Shown: positions 8,957 to 18,454, counted from the first letter of the stretch. The stretch: DNA of 33,289 bases from an uncultured Clostridia bacterium (GCA_934796775.1 CAKVPH010000020.1:1-33289); one strand, 5' to 3'. The notes: a model not told the origin generated them from the letters alone. Translations and numbers: made by a program.

Positions 8957-8999
8957 TTCGTTTATTTTATATTTTTCGCTTTTGTTTTATTTTGATTTA

Positions 9000-9008
9000 T
9001 GTTATACT
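9000..9008 (+). promoter_or_regulatory. Extended -10 promoter of the ROK regulator
   Basis: TATACT (9003-9008) preceded by TG at 9000-9001 is an extended -10. The -35 region is only a T-rich match (TTGTTT at 8982-8987, short spacer), which is acceptable for an extended -10 promoter. The leader would be about 50 nt. Confidence 0.55.
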
Positions 9009-9065
9009 ATTATAAAATTAACAGTGTTTTTTATATCTGTTAAAGAATATTTTCAAAGGTGCTAT

Positions 9066-10226
9066 ATGGCAAAATCATCCTTTCAGGGATTAAGTCTTAT
9101 AAGAAAAGATAATCAGAAAAAAGTTATTTCCATACTAAAAGCCGGCGGAAGCTGTTCGTGCGCGCAACTTAACAAAACTCTGCCCTTCAGCAGTGTTGCG
9201 CTTTACAACGTAATGGACGATCTTGTAAAAAAGAACATCGTAAAATCCGTTGCGGATAATAAGTCGAACGTAGGCAGAAAGCCTTCGCTTTACGCGCTTA
9301 ACGAGCGGTTCGGCTTGTTTGCGGGAGTAGACTATTCTTCCCCGCGCATAAAAATAGATATTTTCGATATCTACGGCAACAGTTTAATTTCAGAACAAAC
9401 GGACGAGCGTTTTTATTTATCTATAGACGACGTAAAATATTCGATAGATCGTTTAAGTTCGCTTTTAGAATCTAAAAATCTTTGCGATTTGCAGATTAAA
9501 GCCGTTTGCATTTGTACGCCCGGACGAATAGATAAAGAAACGGGATACTTCTGGAAAGCCGCAAAATTTATCGACTGCACGAAGATCAATCTGTTCAACA
9601 TGTTCCGCGAAAAATTTGACTGTCCGATAGTTGTAAAAAACGACATGCATATCGCTCTTATAGGACATAAAAACATTGAACCTCTGAATACTACAAATTC
9701 GGCATTATACTACCATATAAGCGAATCTGCAGGCGCAACGCTTTACATAAACGGCGAAATTTTTGAAGGCGAAAACGGATACGCAGGCGAGTTCGGTTCG
9801 GTTACCGACTACGACGATACTCCGCTTATAACCGAAATTTCGCTTAGTAGCATGATACGGCGTTACTTAAACCTGAGTTCTTCGCCCGAAAACAACAAAC
9901 TCATCGACCAAAGCCGAGATGAATTTATACAAAAGTTTTTAGCAGACGACGAAAACGTAGTTAAAACAGTTGACCAGGCGGCGAAAATGCTTGCCGTTTC
10001 CATTTCAAACATAGTCGTTATGCTTGATATTACAACCGTTATAATCAACGGAAATTTATCCCTGCTCGGCGATAAATATCTTGAAAGACTCAATAAATAC
10101 CTTAATCAGAACGAATTTTCAAAAAAGACCAAATGCTATTTTTCTCCGCTTAAAGAAAAAGCAAATTATTACGGACTTGTTGAAACCGCCATTCAGACCG
10201 GTATTTACGCCGCATTAGACGAATAA
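9066..10226 (+). CDS. ROK-family transcriptional regulator (NagC/XylR type)
   Basis: The start at ATG 9066 is chosen because AAAGGTG lies 6 nt upstream and the N-terminus then matches ROK repressors; an upstream in-frame ATG would precede the promoter -10. The 386-aa protein has an N-terminal winged helix-turn-helix (about 15-75, with SCAQLNKTLPFSSVALYNVMDDL in two halves) and a ROK sugar-kinase-like domain. KND (191-193) and GENGYAGEFG (235-244) match ROK signatures. Two expected features are missing: the His after GE(I/F)G is Ser (S245), and the CxCGxxGC zinc site that normally follows is absent, so this is a degenerate ligand domain without kinase activity. It is divergent from the DUF4838 operon and convergent with the seven-gene sugar operon, making it the prime local regulator candidate. 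It probably senses a sugar or sugar phosphate. Confidence 0.9.
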   Translation: MAKSSFQGLSLIRKDNQKKVISILKAGGSCSCAQLNKTLPFSSVALYNVMDDLVKKNIVKSVADNKSNVGRKPSLYALNERFGLFAGVDYSSPRIKIDIFDIYGNSLISEQTDERFYLSIDDVKYSIDRLSSLLESKNLCDLQIKAVCICTPGRIDKETGYFWKAAKFIDCTKINLFNMFREKFDCPIVVKNDMHIALIGHKNIEPLNTTNSALYYHISESAGATLYINGEIFEGENGYAGEFGSVTDYDDTPLITEISLSSMIRRYLNLSSSPENNKLIDQSRDEFIQKFLADDENVVKTVDQAAKMLAVSISNIVVMLDITTVIINGNLSLLGDKYLERLNKYLNQNEFSKKTKCYFSPLKEKANYYGLVETAIQTGIYAALDE

Positions 10227-10245
10227 ATAAAATGATTTAACATTA

Positions 10246-10271
10246 AAATCGGGATAATACCCGATTTTTTT
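10246..10271 (+). terminator. Rho-independent terminator of the ROK gene
   Basis: AAATCGGG (10246-10253), loop ATAATA, CCCGATTT (10260-10267), then a T-run. It lies 20 nt after the ROK stop. On the minus strand it has a shorter T-tract and may also end the long sugar operon. Confidence 0.88.
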
Positions 10272-10291
10272 ATTGAGTTTTAACGCATTCG

Positions 10292-10325
10292 GGGGTTGCC
10301 GACCATTCACGGCAACCCCTTTTTG
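10292..10325 (+). terminator. Second terminator hairpin between convergent genes
   Basis: GGGGTTGCCG (10292-10301), loop ACCATTCA, CGGCAACCCC (10310-10319), followed by TTTTTGCG. The stem is perfect and GC-rich. The T-tract is only on the + side, so it backs up the ROK terminator; for the minus-strand operon it would form a stable 3' hairpin. Confidence 0.75.
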
Positions 10326-10355
10326 CGTTTTTTGTTTTTGCGATAATTCAGTTAA

Positions 10356-13300
10356 TTATCTGCGTTTTCTTCTTATAACGGCTACTAAACCGCAAATTGC
10401 TAAGCCGAAAAGACCTGCGCCGCCCACCGAACTTTTACAATTTGAACCGTTTGATGTGCCGGACGAACCGGAATTTTCGGAAGAACTGCCAGAATCAGAG
10501 CTATCGGGCTCAACGGCTTTTTCATACTTTTTAGCTTCAGAATAATCACTGTCTGTAAAATCTTCGCCGTCGCCTACTGCCATAACCTTAATGGTCTGAC
10601 CGTTTTCAAGCGTTATGCTCGTTTTATCGGTAGCAACAGCTTCGCCGTCATCGATAACGTACTTGTATCCGCTTGCGTTTGTAACGGTCGCCCAGCTTGC
10701 AACACCGTTTTCGTCGATTGTAACAACGGGAGTACCGAGTTTAACCGCGGGAACTTTATAAATCTTAGCTTCGCAATAATCGCCGTCGGCATAGTCGTCG
10801 CCATCGCCGATAGCCATAACTTTAATGCTCTGTTTGTTAGTAAGCGTTACGCTTGTTTTATCGGTAATAACAGCTTCGCTGTTATCGATAATATACTTGT
10901 ATCCGCTTGCGTTTTCAACAGCCGCCCAGCTTGCAACGCCGTTTTCGCCGATTGTAACAACGGGAGTACCGAGTTTAACGGGATAAGGCTTGATTGCGGG
11001 GGCAAAATCAACGCTTGTAACGCTGTTTTCATAGCCCAGACAAGTAACGCCGTAGAAAGATGCGCTTGCTTTATCGGTTTCTTCGGTTACGCCCGAAACA
11101 CCTAAAGCAAATGCTTTGCCGCCTACTACGCCTTCCAGTGTAAGCGCAGTTTCGCCTACAATGAGAACTGCGTTTTCGGCATTGGCTTCAAGCGATAAAA
11201 CGAATTTTTCGCCCGGAGCAACGTCTAACAAAACGCTGTTTTCGCCTACGGTAGCCAAAATTTTACCGTCTTCGCCCAAGCTTAAAACAATAGTTTTTGC
11301 CGCCGAGACGTCAGCGCCTTCTACGCCGAGGTATAACACTGCTTTTGCCGCGCCGGAAAGTTCGGAAAGCTTTAAAGTGAAGTTTGCAAAATATGCTTTT
11401 TCTTGTGCGGGAAGAGTATATCTTGAGTAAATATACGTCTGATCGTTTGCGTTATTTATGGTAATATTGTTATTGTTTACTTTAACGAGCTGTGTGCCGT
11501 AAGTATCTACTTTTGCTTCGGCTGAAAGAGTTCCGCTTATAATATCGCCTGTGCCGCTTACAAAATCAGTGTAGTCGTAAACATTTACGCTCAATTTATT
11601 TACAAATAAATCGTCGCCCTGATTTCTTACTATAAGGTGCGGATATACGGTGGAAATCTGTTTGTAAGCGGTTGCCGTTTTTACGTATTTCCAGCCTGTT
11701 CCGCCATTGCATTCCCAACCTACTACTATATCGTTAAACCAGTTTACTTTTCCGTTATCGGCATATCCGAATACGGCGCTGCCGTCGGCATAATATCTTG
11801 CTATTATAGCAATACCGTCCGCGCCGTTTAATCTATTAGCCGCGCCTTTTTCGAAATTACCGTTTACAAGCTGCGAACCGCTGTATTTACCGTCGTTATT
11901 GCCTACGCCGTTCCAGGCTTTCATATAGGTATCCACTACAGAAGAACTGATGCATACGACTGCTCCGCCGGGTTGGGGCTTAATGGACATACCTTCGTAA
12001 TCGCCTTTTAACGTTTCGTTTAAAGCGGCTACTGTTTCGGGCTTGCTTTCAAGGAAAGCATAATCCATAAACGCCTGAGCGTTTAAGTTTTTAACGTCCG
12101 CAATAATTTCAACGTATTGATTTTCGGTTAAAGTTACGCCTTCTTCGGTGCCGAAATAATAAGCGTTTGTTTCAGGATCGTTTTCGGCAAACATATAATT
12201 GTTTTCTTCGTAAGTAACTTTATCCGTTTCGCCTGCCGCGCTTATTGCGTTGGACGGATCAAATACCTTTTCGGTTCCGACTACGGTTGATATTTTGCAG
12301 TCGTCGCCAAACGTTTCGGAGTAAATTTCGCCGTTTAACGCACCGTCGGCTTCGCCTGCGTCCGCATTATAATCATAAACGCCTACGGTAAACGCAGTAA
12401 TTTTTGCAGCCGGGGTATTTCTGAACCCGAGCGATAAATAACCGTTTGCTAAAGGAGCAAAACCGCTTTCGGCTTTAACCCACTTCGCTCCTTCAATCTT
12501 CCAACCTATAAATGCAAAATTGAACCAGTTATCCTGTCCGGCGGTAGCAAAATAATAAATAGCTCTGCCGTCGTCGTAAATACGAGCTTTAAATCTTAAA
12601 CTGTCGCTTCCTGCAGTAACGCCTAAAGCGCCGTTTCCGTTTATATAATTAACATATAAATAATTGTTGCCGTTAGTGGCTCTTACGTTACCCCAACCGT
12701 CAACATAGCTTTCACTGCTATCGGAATAAACTTTTATTCTTCCGTCGTTTATAACGAGTATTCCGTCACCCGTTTCGTATCCGAAAGACGCTGCGTCGGT
12801 AGGTTTGGCGGCTAAAAATTTAGTTTCGAACCAAGAATTAGCAACTCCCGATAAATCATAAGTAGCTTCTAAATACTGTCCCGCCTGTAAAGCGATTTGT
12901 TCATCGTAAACCGCAACTACCTGTCCCTGAGCGTTAGTCGTAAAGCTTAAACCTTCGGTTGCGGAAGCGTCGGCTAAATCTTCGCTTACGGTGTGATCGG
13001 CAATCACGGTATACTTAGAAGTAGTAGTAACTATTTTTGCAGTACCCGATATAACACGAAGTTCAGAAGAGCTTTCGTCAAAAGTTTCGGTATACAAACT
13101 GCCTTCTGCCAAAGTGCCGTTCGTAAAGTTTGCTCCGTCGCATACGGTATCGCAAGTGTATACCGCGCTTTCGTAACGGGTTATAACTGCATCGGCACAA
13201 TTTCTGATTCTTAACGTGGGGAAAACTTTTTCGGCTATATTAATGCCTTCGTCTTGCACCCAAGCCGCGCCGTTATGAATATAACCTGCTACCGCAGTTG

Positions 13301-13865
13301 CAAACCAGTTGGTTTGTCCGGGATTAGCCACATAACAAATAACGGTTCCGTCTGAATAAACGCGATACTTTACGGCATAACTGCCGGTTTGGGTAACTTT
13401 GTTTGCTCCGAGCGAAGCGTCGCCGTTTATCCACTGTAAACCTACCGCTACGCCAACAACGTCTCTATTGCCCCAACCGCTTGTTAAATACTGTGCGCTT
13501 TCGGACTCTAATACTCCGCGAAGCCATTCGGGATTCGCATAAAGAGAGAGTGATTCGGTAAAGTCAAGTTCGCTTGCTACTCTTGCGCGAGCGGGTCCAA
13601 ATGCGAAGTCGATAACAGCATCGGCAGGCATTTTTTCAAATTCGTAAAGCATTTCAAAATATCCGCTTTCGCCCAAAGTTAAAGCGGTGTTCGCCTGAAG
13701 TGCCGATACTCCCGTTGTTCCGTCTGCTTTTAAAGCAAGTTTTTTTGTAGTTAGCTCTTCGGCTTTAACGCCGCTTACCGCGCCCATTCCGAAAACGAGC
13801 GACAGACTGAGAGCAATGGTAAGCATAATGGCAAAAGCCAAGCTTAACCGGGTTTTGATTTTCAT
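10356..13865 (-). CDS. Large exported surface protein, three copies of a novel domain
   Basis: This 1169-aa protein has a Sec signal peptide (about 1-36, ending near VKAEE). Three copies of an unassigned domain of about 170-185 aa follow at about 68-237, 329-499 and 582-766; a fourth copy is in the neighbouring 794-aa protein. Each copy has a W-G/N-rich loop, an NG..(A/S)LG-like motif, Y.DG before a beta strand, NWF or NWY, and a late (R/F)RN. A second shared region lies at about 820-945. Then come two near-identical Fn3/Ig-like modules (962-1036 and 1041-1115), a Ser-rich linker and a tail with NCKSS (1142-1146), a hydrophobic stretch and RRKRR. No LPXTG is present. The start has AAGGAGGA 6 nt upstream. 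As last gene of the sugar operon it most likely binds glycan on the cell surface. No catalytic motif is seen. Confidence 0.85.
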   Translation of the reverse strand: MKIKTRLSLAFAIMLTIALSLSLVFGMGAVSGVKAEELTTKKLALKADGTTGVSALQANTALTLGESGYFEMLYEFEKMPADAVIDFAFGPARARVASELDFTESLSLYANPEWLRGVLESESAQYLTSGWGNRDVVGVAVGLQWINGDASLGANKVTQTGSYAVKYRVYSDGTVICYVANPGQTNWFATAVAGYIHNGAAWVQDEGINIAEKVFPTLRIRNCADAVITRYESAVYTCDTVCDGANFTNGTLAEGSLYTETFDESSSELRVISGTAKIVTTTSKYTVIADHTVSEDLADASATEGLSFTTNAQGQVVAVYDEQIALQAGQYLEATYDLSGVANSWFETKFLAAKPTDAASFGYETGDGILVINDGRIKVYSDSSESYVDGWGNVRATNGNNYLYVNYINGNGALGVTAGSDSLRFKARIYDDGRAIYYFATAGQDNWFNFAFIGWKIEGAKWVKAESGFAPLANGYLSLGFRNTPAAKITAFTVGVYDYNADAGEADGALNGEIYSETFGDDCKISTVVGTEKVFDPSNAISAAGETDKVTYEENNYMFAENDPETNAYYFGTEEGVTLTENQYVEIIADVKNLNAQAFMDYAFLESKPETVAALNETLKGDYEGMSIKPQPGGAVVCISSSVVDTYMKAWNGVGNNDGKYSGSQLVNGNFEKGAANRLNGADGIAIIARYYADGSAVFGYADNGKVNWFNDIVVGWECNGGTGWKYVKTATAYKQISTVYPHLIVRNQGDDLFVNKLSVNVYDYTDFVSGTGDIISGTLSAEAKVDTYGTQLVKVNNNNITINNANDQTYIYSRYTLPAQEKAYFANFTLKLSELSGAAKAVLYLGVEGADVSAAKTIVLSLGEDGKILATVGENSVLLDVAPGEKFVLSLEANAENAVLIVGETALTLEGVVGGKAFALGVSGVTEETDKASASFYGVTCLGYENSVTSVDFAPAIKPYPVKLGTPVVTIGENGVASWAAVENASGYKYIIDNSEAVITDKTSVTLTNKQSIKVMAIGDGDDYADGDYCEAKIYKVPAVKLGTPVVTIDENGVASWATVTNASGYKYVIDDGEAVATDKTSITLENGQTIKVMAVGDGEDFTDSDYSEAKKYEKAVEPDSSDSGSSSENSGSSGTSNGSNCKSSVGGAGLFGLAICGLVAVIRRKRR

Positions 13866-13912
13866 ATTTTTCCTCCTTGTATAAAACCGATAAATCGGCT
13901 TGTTACTATTTT

Positions 13913-16042
13913 TTACTTATTTGTGGGGATTCCCCAGTCCATAGATTCGTAGAACTGACCTCTGTCGATATCGTAAACGGAGAATTCGCCGTCCTGCATA
14001 ATGGTATTAAAGCATCTTTCCTTCCACCAGTTATCAAGCGGCGTATGGAAAAGATTTTCGCTTATAAGTTTTAATACGGGTATGGGATATGCGTCTTTTT
14101 TAAGATATTCAAAATAACGGACGAGCTTTTCTATATTTTTCTCTCTGCCCTTCATTCTGAATTCCGAAAGGTCGAAAACACCCACTTTTTCCTGCAAATA
14201 CATTGTAAAATCATATAAATCTTTGGTTTTGCCCGAAAGAGAAGATACAATTTTTTTACATTCGTCAAGTTCTTTTTTAAAGGTCTGCTTATCGTCGAAC
14301 TGAGCTTCGGCAGCAGCCTTGTAATGGGCGTACATATCGTTCATAACCGTGTATTCGGTATAAAGATATCTGTTTAAAAGCGCAGGCATATGCAGACATT
14401 CAAAATATTCGTCTACCGTGCAGCTCTTTTTAGCTTTTTCCCATAAATCTTCGAGTTTTTCGACAAGCTTTCCGTAACGCGGATAGCTATCCCATAAATC
14501 AACCGAAAATTTTAAGAAAAAGTTGAGCGGGTTGTCTTCGTAAAAGAAGGCTTTTCTTAAAGCAACGCCCCTGTTTTTTACCGAGAACATACTTAAAAGG
14601 TCGCCGTACAAATCGCCTGCCAAGTGGAAATATTCTCTTAAAGATTCGTCCTTTGCACCGTACTCGGCAACAAAAAAGTCTTTTTCAAACTGTTCGCGCG
14701 ACTGCCCTTTTATAAAGTTGGAATCGCAACCGCGCCAGAGCATAGTAAGCCCCGCGTATTGATTGAACAGCGTTTGTTCGGTCTGATAGCCGAACATATT
14801 TATCCAGTCGGTAATCATTCCGCCGTGCAGATTGTATTTTTCGATGCCTTTAAACAAGCTCCACATATTGATTTGCTGCTGCGGGCTTGCAAAATGCATC
14901 ATACAAGCGTGAGTCGAAGTGCAGGCAATAACTTCGAATCCGTTTTCGGAAAAGAACTTTTGCGATCGTTCGCTTTCGCCTACGTACCACCAGTCAAACA
15001 CGATGGTATTGCGCTTTAACATATCTAAAAGATACATATTCGACTGACGGAATTTATCGCTTTCCAAACTGCCGTCGTAGCGGTTTTCGCCTGAAATTGC
15101 GATTATCATATCGCCCCATACACCCATTTTGATGCCTTTAGCTTCGATGTAATCTCTGAAACGGATAAAGTTTGAAAGAATTATTCCCGTTTTGCCCAGA
15201 TTTTTCATCTGATGACGGCAGGCTTTATCACCGCCGGACGAATAAATTTCGTCGCCGCCGATCATTAAAATGTCGGGTTTGAAAATATCAACGGTAATAT
15301 CTATAAGTCTGCAAATAAACTTTACCGCAACGGGGTTGTTCGGGCAAATAGCATTGCCTATATTGCTTACTTCGGTTTCCTCTTCTTCCATAACTTCGCG
15401 CATGCCGCTGTATTTTTGAAGAGAGAGAATTTCGTTATAATGCCCCTGAACGCTTACAGACGGAATTATTGAAACATTATACTTTTTAGCATACGCCGCA
15501 AGTTCGCGCGCGCTCTTTGCGTTAAATTCGCCAAAACCGTACTGTTCGTATTCGGGAAGCAGTGAAATTATATCGTAACCTATATACAAATGGTTGGCTC
15601 TGCCGTAGGCAAGTTTTCTTACCCAACGCTTAGCCCAGTCCTCTTTGTATCTCATTCCGTGCAAAGATTCCATTGCTCCCGCACGGAATGCGGAAGCGGG
15701 TTTATCGTAAACGGTTACTATAGGCAGTTCTTTGCCGAATTGATTTACTATTTTTACCAAAGTTAAAGCACCGTAAAGATGCCCCGCCGGCGAACAGGCA
15801 AAAACGGTTATTCCGTTTTTGCCTATTACAAGTTTATAGCCTTCGTTTGCGGTTGAAAATTCGTCGGTCAAAGCTTCTTTAAACTCTACTTTGATATCGC
15901 CTTTTTCACCTAATTCGTCTTGTATGGCGGAATATATGGGATTTTCGTATTCTTCAGCCGAAAAATACGGAACGCCTTTTAAACTTCCGTCTGAAAATTC
16001 GCTTTTTACAGGTTGCGGTACAAAACGCAATTGCTTTTCCAT
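13913..16042 (-). CDS. GH20-family beta-N-acetylhexosaminidase
   Basis: This 709-aa protein has the N-terminal GH20b-type domain (about 5-110; GYKLVIGKNGITVFACSP then GHLYGALTLVKIV region) and a GH20 TIM barrel from about residue 118. The GH20 catalytic Asp-Glu pair is seen in IGGDE (D264, E265); family enzymes use the Glu as acid/base and the Asp to orient the substrate N-acetyl group. The C-terminal 250 residues are helical and longer than in classical members. There is no signal peptide, so it should cleave terminal GlcNAc/GalNAc from imported oligosaccharides in the cytoplasm. The start lies 6 bp after the upstream stop, with AAGGAA about 10 nt upstream, so translation is coupled to the surface protein gene before it. 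Close relatives could act on a different amino sugar. Confidence 0.9.
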   Translation of the reverse strand: MEKQLRFVPQPVKSEFSDGSLKGVPYFSAEEYENPIYSAIQDELGEKGDIKVEFKEALTDEFSTANEGYKLVIGKNGITVFACSPAGHLYGALTLVKIVNQFGKELPIVTVYDKPASAFRAGAMESLHGMRYKEDWAKRWVRKLAYGRANHLYIGYDIISLLPEYEQYGFGEFNAKSARELAAYAKKYNVSIIPSVSVQGHYNEILSLQKYSGMREVMEEEETEVSNIGNAICPNNPVAVKFICRLIDITVDIFKPDILMIGGDEIYSSGGDKACRHQMKNLGKTGIILSNFIRFRDYIEAKGIKMGVWGDMIIAISGENRYDGSLESDKFRQSNMYLLDMLKRNTIVFDWWYVGESERSQKFFSENGFEVIACTSTHACMMHFASPQQQINMWSLFKGIEKYNLHGGMITDWINMFGYQTEQTLFNQYAGLTMLWRGCDSNFIKGQSREQFEKDFFVAEYGAKDESLREYFHLAGDLYGDLLSMFSVKNRGVALRKAFFYEDNPLNFFLKFSVDLWDSYPRYGKLVEKLEDLWEKAKKSCTVDEYFECLHMPALLNRYLYTEYTVMNDMYAHYKAAAEAQFDDKQTFKKELDECKKIVSSLSGKTKDLYDFTMYLQEKVGVFDLSEFRMKGREKNIEKLVRYFEYLKKDAYPIPVLKLISENLFHTPLDNWWKERCFNTIMQDGEFSVYDIDRGQFYESMDWGIPTNK

Positions 16043-16048
16043 AGTTAT

Positions 16049-18433
16049 TTATTCCTTATCTGCTTTTCTTTTTCTGGCTGAAATAATTATGAGTGATACG
16101 CCGCCCAAAGCAAAGAGTACCGTAAGCGGAACTTCTACCGACGTTTTGCAGTTATTGCAATTCTGTGCGGAGCTTGAAGAGTTTGAACTGTTGCTTTTTG
16201 AGCTGTCTTCGTTTTCGAAAGGATCAGGGGCGTCTTCGTCTGCCTCGGCGGTAAAGTCGAGATCTACAACGTCTGCATCGGTTCCTACAATTAAGTTATC
16301 GGCCTTGTGTTCGTCGAGATTTTTAATGGAGAAACTGTCAAGCTGCATTGACATAGGTCTGCCCGTAGGAACGCCGCAAAGACCAACGTAACCGAATGAA
16401 TAATCGTTTAAAAGAACGCAGATAGGTTCGGTTCTTGAAGAGTGATCTGCGGGCGAGTTTGCCGTATAAACGTAAACTTCTACGCGGTGATCTTTTTTGA
16501 TAGTTTTAAATACCAGATTGCCTTCAGAGAAGTTATAATCCCAAAGCGTAGCGGATCTTCCCATAGGCTGGCCTTTATCGTCAAGTTTATCGGTGGGAAC
16601 GTTGAAATTAACCCAAGGTCCATTGCCTTCAAAAGTGACTTCGGGAGGTCCCATGATGTTAAGGTCGCTACCCCATGAAATATAAAGTCCGCATCCGCCT
16701 GACGCGTAATCGGATTCAGCAGCCGCTCTGCCCCAACCGAAAAGGAAGTTACAGGGAGCTACCGTGCCGTCGTCGAGAACGGTGGTATTAAGTTTTGCTA
16801 TTTCAAAAGTAAATTCAAAATCGCCGTACGGCTGTTTTGTTGAAATAACGCCGGTATAACCTACATTATCAATGGTAAGTCTGCCGTTTTCTTTATCGGC
16901 ATACATATAATTCTGCAAATCTTCTACTCTGTAAGCAAAAGACATGTTTGCTTTGTTGTATTTACCGTTATCGAAAGTTTCGGTAAAATCGCCGCCAAGC
17001 CCTTGCTGATAGTCGTAACGCTTATATTCCGCACTTACAACGCCTATTAAGGCTCTGTCGGTCGCGCTTACGTCTTTGGTTCCGAAAGCTATAAACGTAT
17101 TTGAAATGTCTTTATTGAAAACAAAATCGTTTTTGCCTCTTTTTAAAGGTTCGCCGTTTATTAAAACGGTATTGTTCCATTCGCCGTCGGTTACTATGGT
17201 AAGAGTAAATTTATCTTCTGCGTAAGCCGAGGTAGTAAAAATCTGATTGTTTATGTTAAGCTGTAAATTATCGCCTTTTTGCGTGAACGTAAAAGCTACC
17301 GCATCCGAAAAATCTTTTTGAGAAGTTCCGCCAAGATACATAACGGCTTTTGCGTCACCGGTGATTGCGCCTATATAAAGTTCGTTTTTAAGCTCGTAAA
17401 CTTTAGCTGCATAAGTGTTTTTAGGCGCGCCGAGTTTGGTCTTTTTTACTAACAAATCGTCGTCTGCACAGTTATCTACTACTATTGCCTTAATTGACGG
17501 TTGGATATCTGACGTACCGATTAAAGGTTTAAACAAAGAAGTTTCGCTGTTTTCTAAAGCATCAACCTTTTTTTCGCCGACTAACGTGCCGGTTTCGATA
17601 TTGCCTGCGTCATCGAATACTTTTTCGTACGAATAAGTAGCTATTTCTGCCTGACCTACAAACATTTCGGAAGTGTTTCTTACTATAACTGTAGGATAAC
17701 CTTCGGTTACGGGCGCAAAAGACGCAGCTTTTTCCCATGCAGTACCGTTAACAACATAACCTACGACAGCGGCAGAATACCAGTTTTCTTTATAAGGATT
17801 AGCAACAAAATATATTGCGGTTCCGTCGTCGTAAATACGAGCTTTTAAAGCATATTTTCCTCTTGCGGGAGCGGCGCAACCAAGCGCGGCGTTGCCGTTT
17901 ACCCATTGAATTCCGCCTACTACGCCCGGATCGTATTTTTCATTATTCCAGCCGCCGACAAGTTTAATGCCTTCGACTTCAGAATAAAGAGTAGCTCTTA
18001 ACCAACCGGGATCTAACGAAAACGATACGCTTTCGAGAGAATCCGGCATTACGCCCTTTTCGAATTTTTCGGGCGAGAAAGCAAAATCTACAAAAGATGC
18101 CGCAAGCATGCCTTCGAACGTAAGAGTGAATTCCACGTACTGCTTAGCGCTAAGAGTAACGGCATTATTATGTTGCATAAGCGTTAAGCCCGAAGCTGAG
18201 TCCGCCGTATAATGCAAAATGTCCTTACCTACGTTTTTGATATCGATTGTTGTATCTTTTTTTGAGGTAACCCATTTGTTGTTATCTGCAAGTTTGTCTT
18301 CTTCAACTTCTTCGTTAAAGATATTAGTTTTTAAGCTTGCGGCTTCTGCCTTTTTAACGGGCTGACCGAAAGCCGTTCCCGCGGCGATAAACGCCGCGAG
18401 AGCTATTGATAATATGCCAAGTTGTTTTTTCAT
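16049..18433 (-). CDS. Exported surface protein with novel domain and LamG-like domain
   Basis: This 794-aa protein has a signal peptide (about 1-32, ending KKAEAAS). Residues 98-268 are the same unassigned domain found three times in the 1169-aa protein: compare GGWNNEKYDPGVVGGIQW with the W-G-N loop there, then NGNAALG, YDDGTAIYFVANP and ENWYSAAVVGY. Residues 320-475 match a second region of that protein (GDAKAVMYLGG against GAAKAVLYLGV). Residues 482-705 look like a concanavalin/LamG-type beta-sandwich. A Ser/Asn-rich linker leads to NCKTS (761-765), a membrane segment and KRK. The tail lacks LPXTG. GGGAG lies 8 nt before the start. It is probably a surface glycan-binding protein; I see no catalytic residues. 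Confidence 0.87.
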   Translation of the reverse strand: MKKQLGILSIALAAFIAAGTAFGQPVKKAEAASLKTNIFNEEVEEDKLADNNKWVTSKKDTTIDIKNVGKDILHYTADSASGLTLMQHNNAVTLSAKQYVEFTLTFEGMLAASFVDFAFSPEKFEKGVMPDSLESVSFSLDPGWLRATLYSEVEGIKLVGGWNNEKYDPGVVGGIQWVNGNAALGCAAPARGKYALKARIYDDGTAIYFVANPYKENWYSAAVVGYVVNGTAWEKAASFAPVTEGYPTVIVRNTSEMFVGQAEIATYSYEKVFDDAGNIETGTLVGEKKVDALENSETSLFKPLIGTSDIQPSIKAIVVDNCADDDLLVKKTKLGAPKNTYAAKVYELKNELYIGAITGDAKAVMYLGGTSQKDFSDAVAFTFTQKGDNLQLNINNQIFTTSAYAEDKFTLTIVTDGEWNNTVLINGEPLKRGKNDFVFNKDISNTFIAFGTKDVSATDRALIGVVSAEYKRYDYQQGLGGDFTETFDNGKYNKANMSFAYRVEDLQNYMYADKENGRLTIDNVGYTGVISTKQPYGDFEFTFEIAKLNTTVLDDGTVAPCNFLFGWGRAAAESDYASGGCGLYISWGSDLNIMGPPEVTFEGNGPWVNFNVPTDKLDDKGQPMGRSATLWDYNFSEGNLVFKTIKKDHRVEVYVYTANSPADHSSRTEPICVLLNDYSFGYVGLCGVPTGRPMSMQLDSFSIKNLDEHKADNLIVGTDADVVDLDFTAEADEDAPDPFENEDSSKSNSSNSSSSAQNCNNCKTSVEVPLTVLFALGGVSLIIISARKRKADKE

Positions 18434-18454
18434 ACTGTTTCTCCCTTATCTGAA

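Noticed and set aside
8982..9065. Longer N-terminus for the ROK regulator
   Set aside because: It overlaps the extended -10 box and lacks a ribosome site; ATG 9066 has AAAGGTG.
10292..10319. Terminator for the long minus-strand operon
   Set aside because: The stem is perfect but the T-tract is only on the + side; kept as a + strand terminator.
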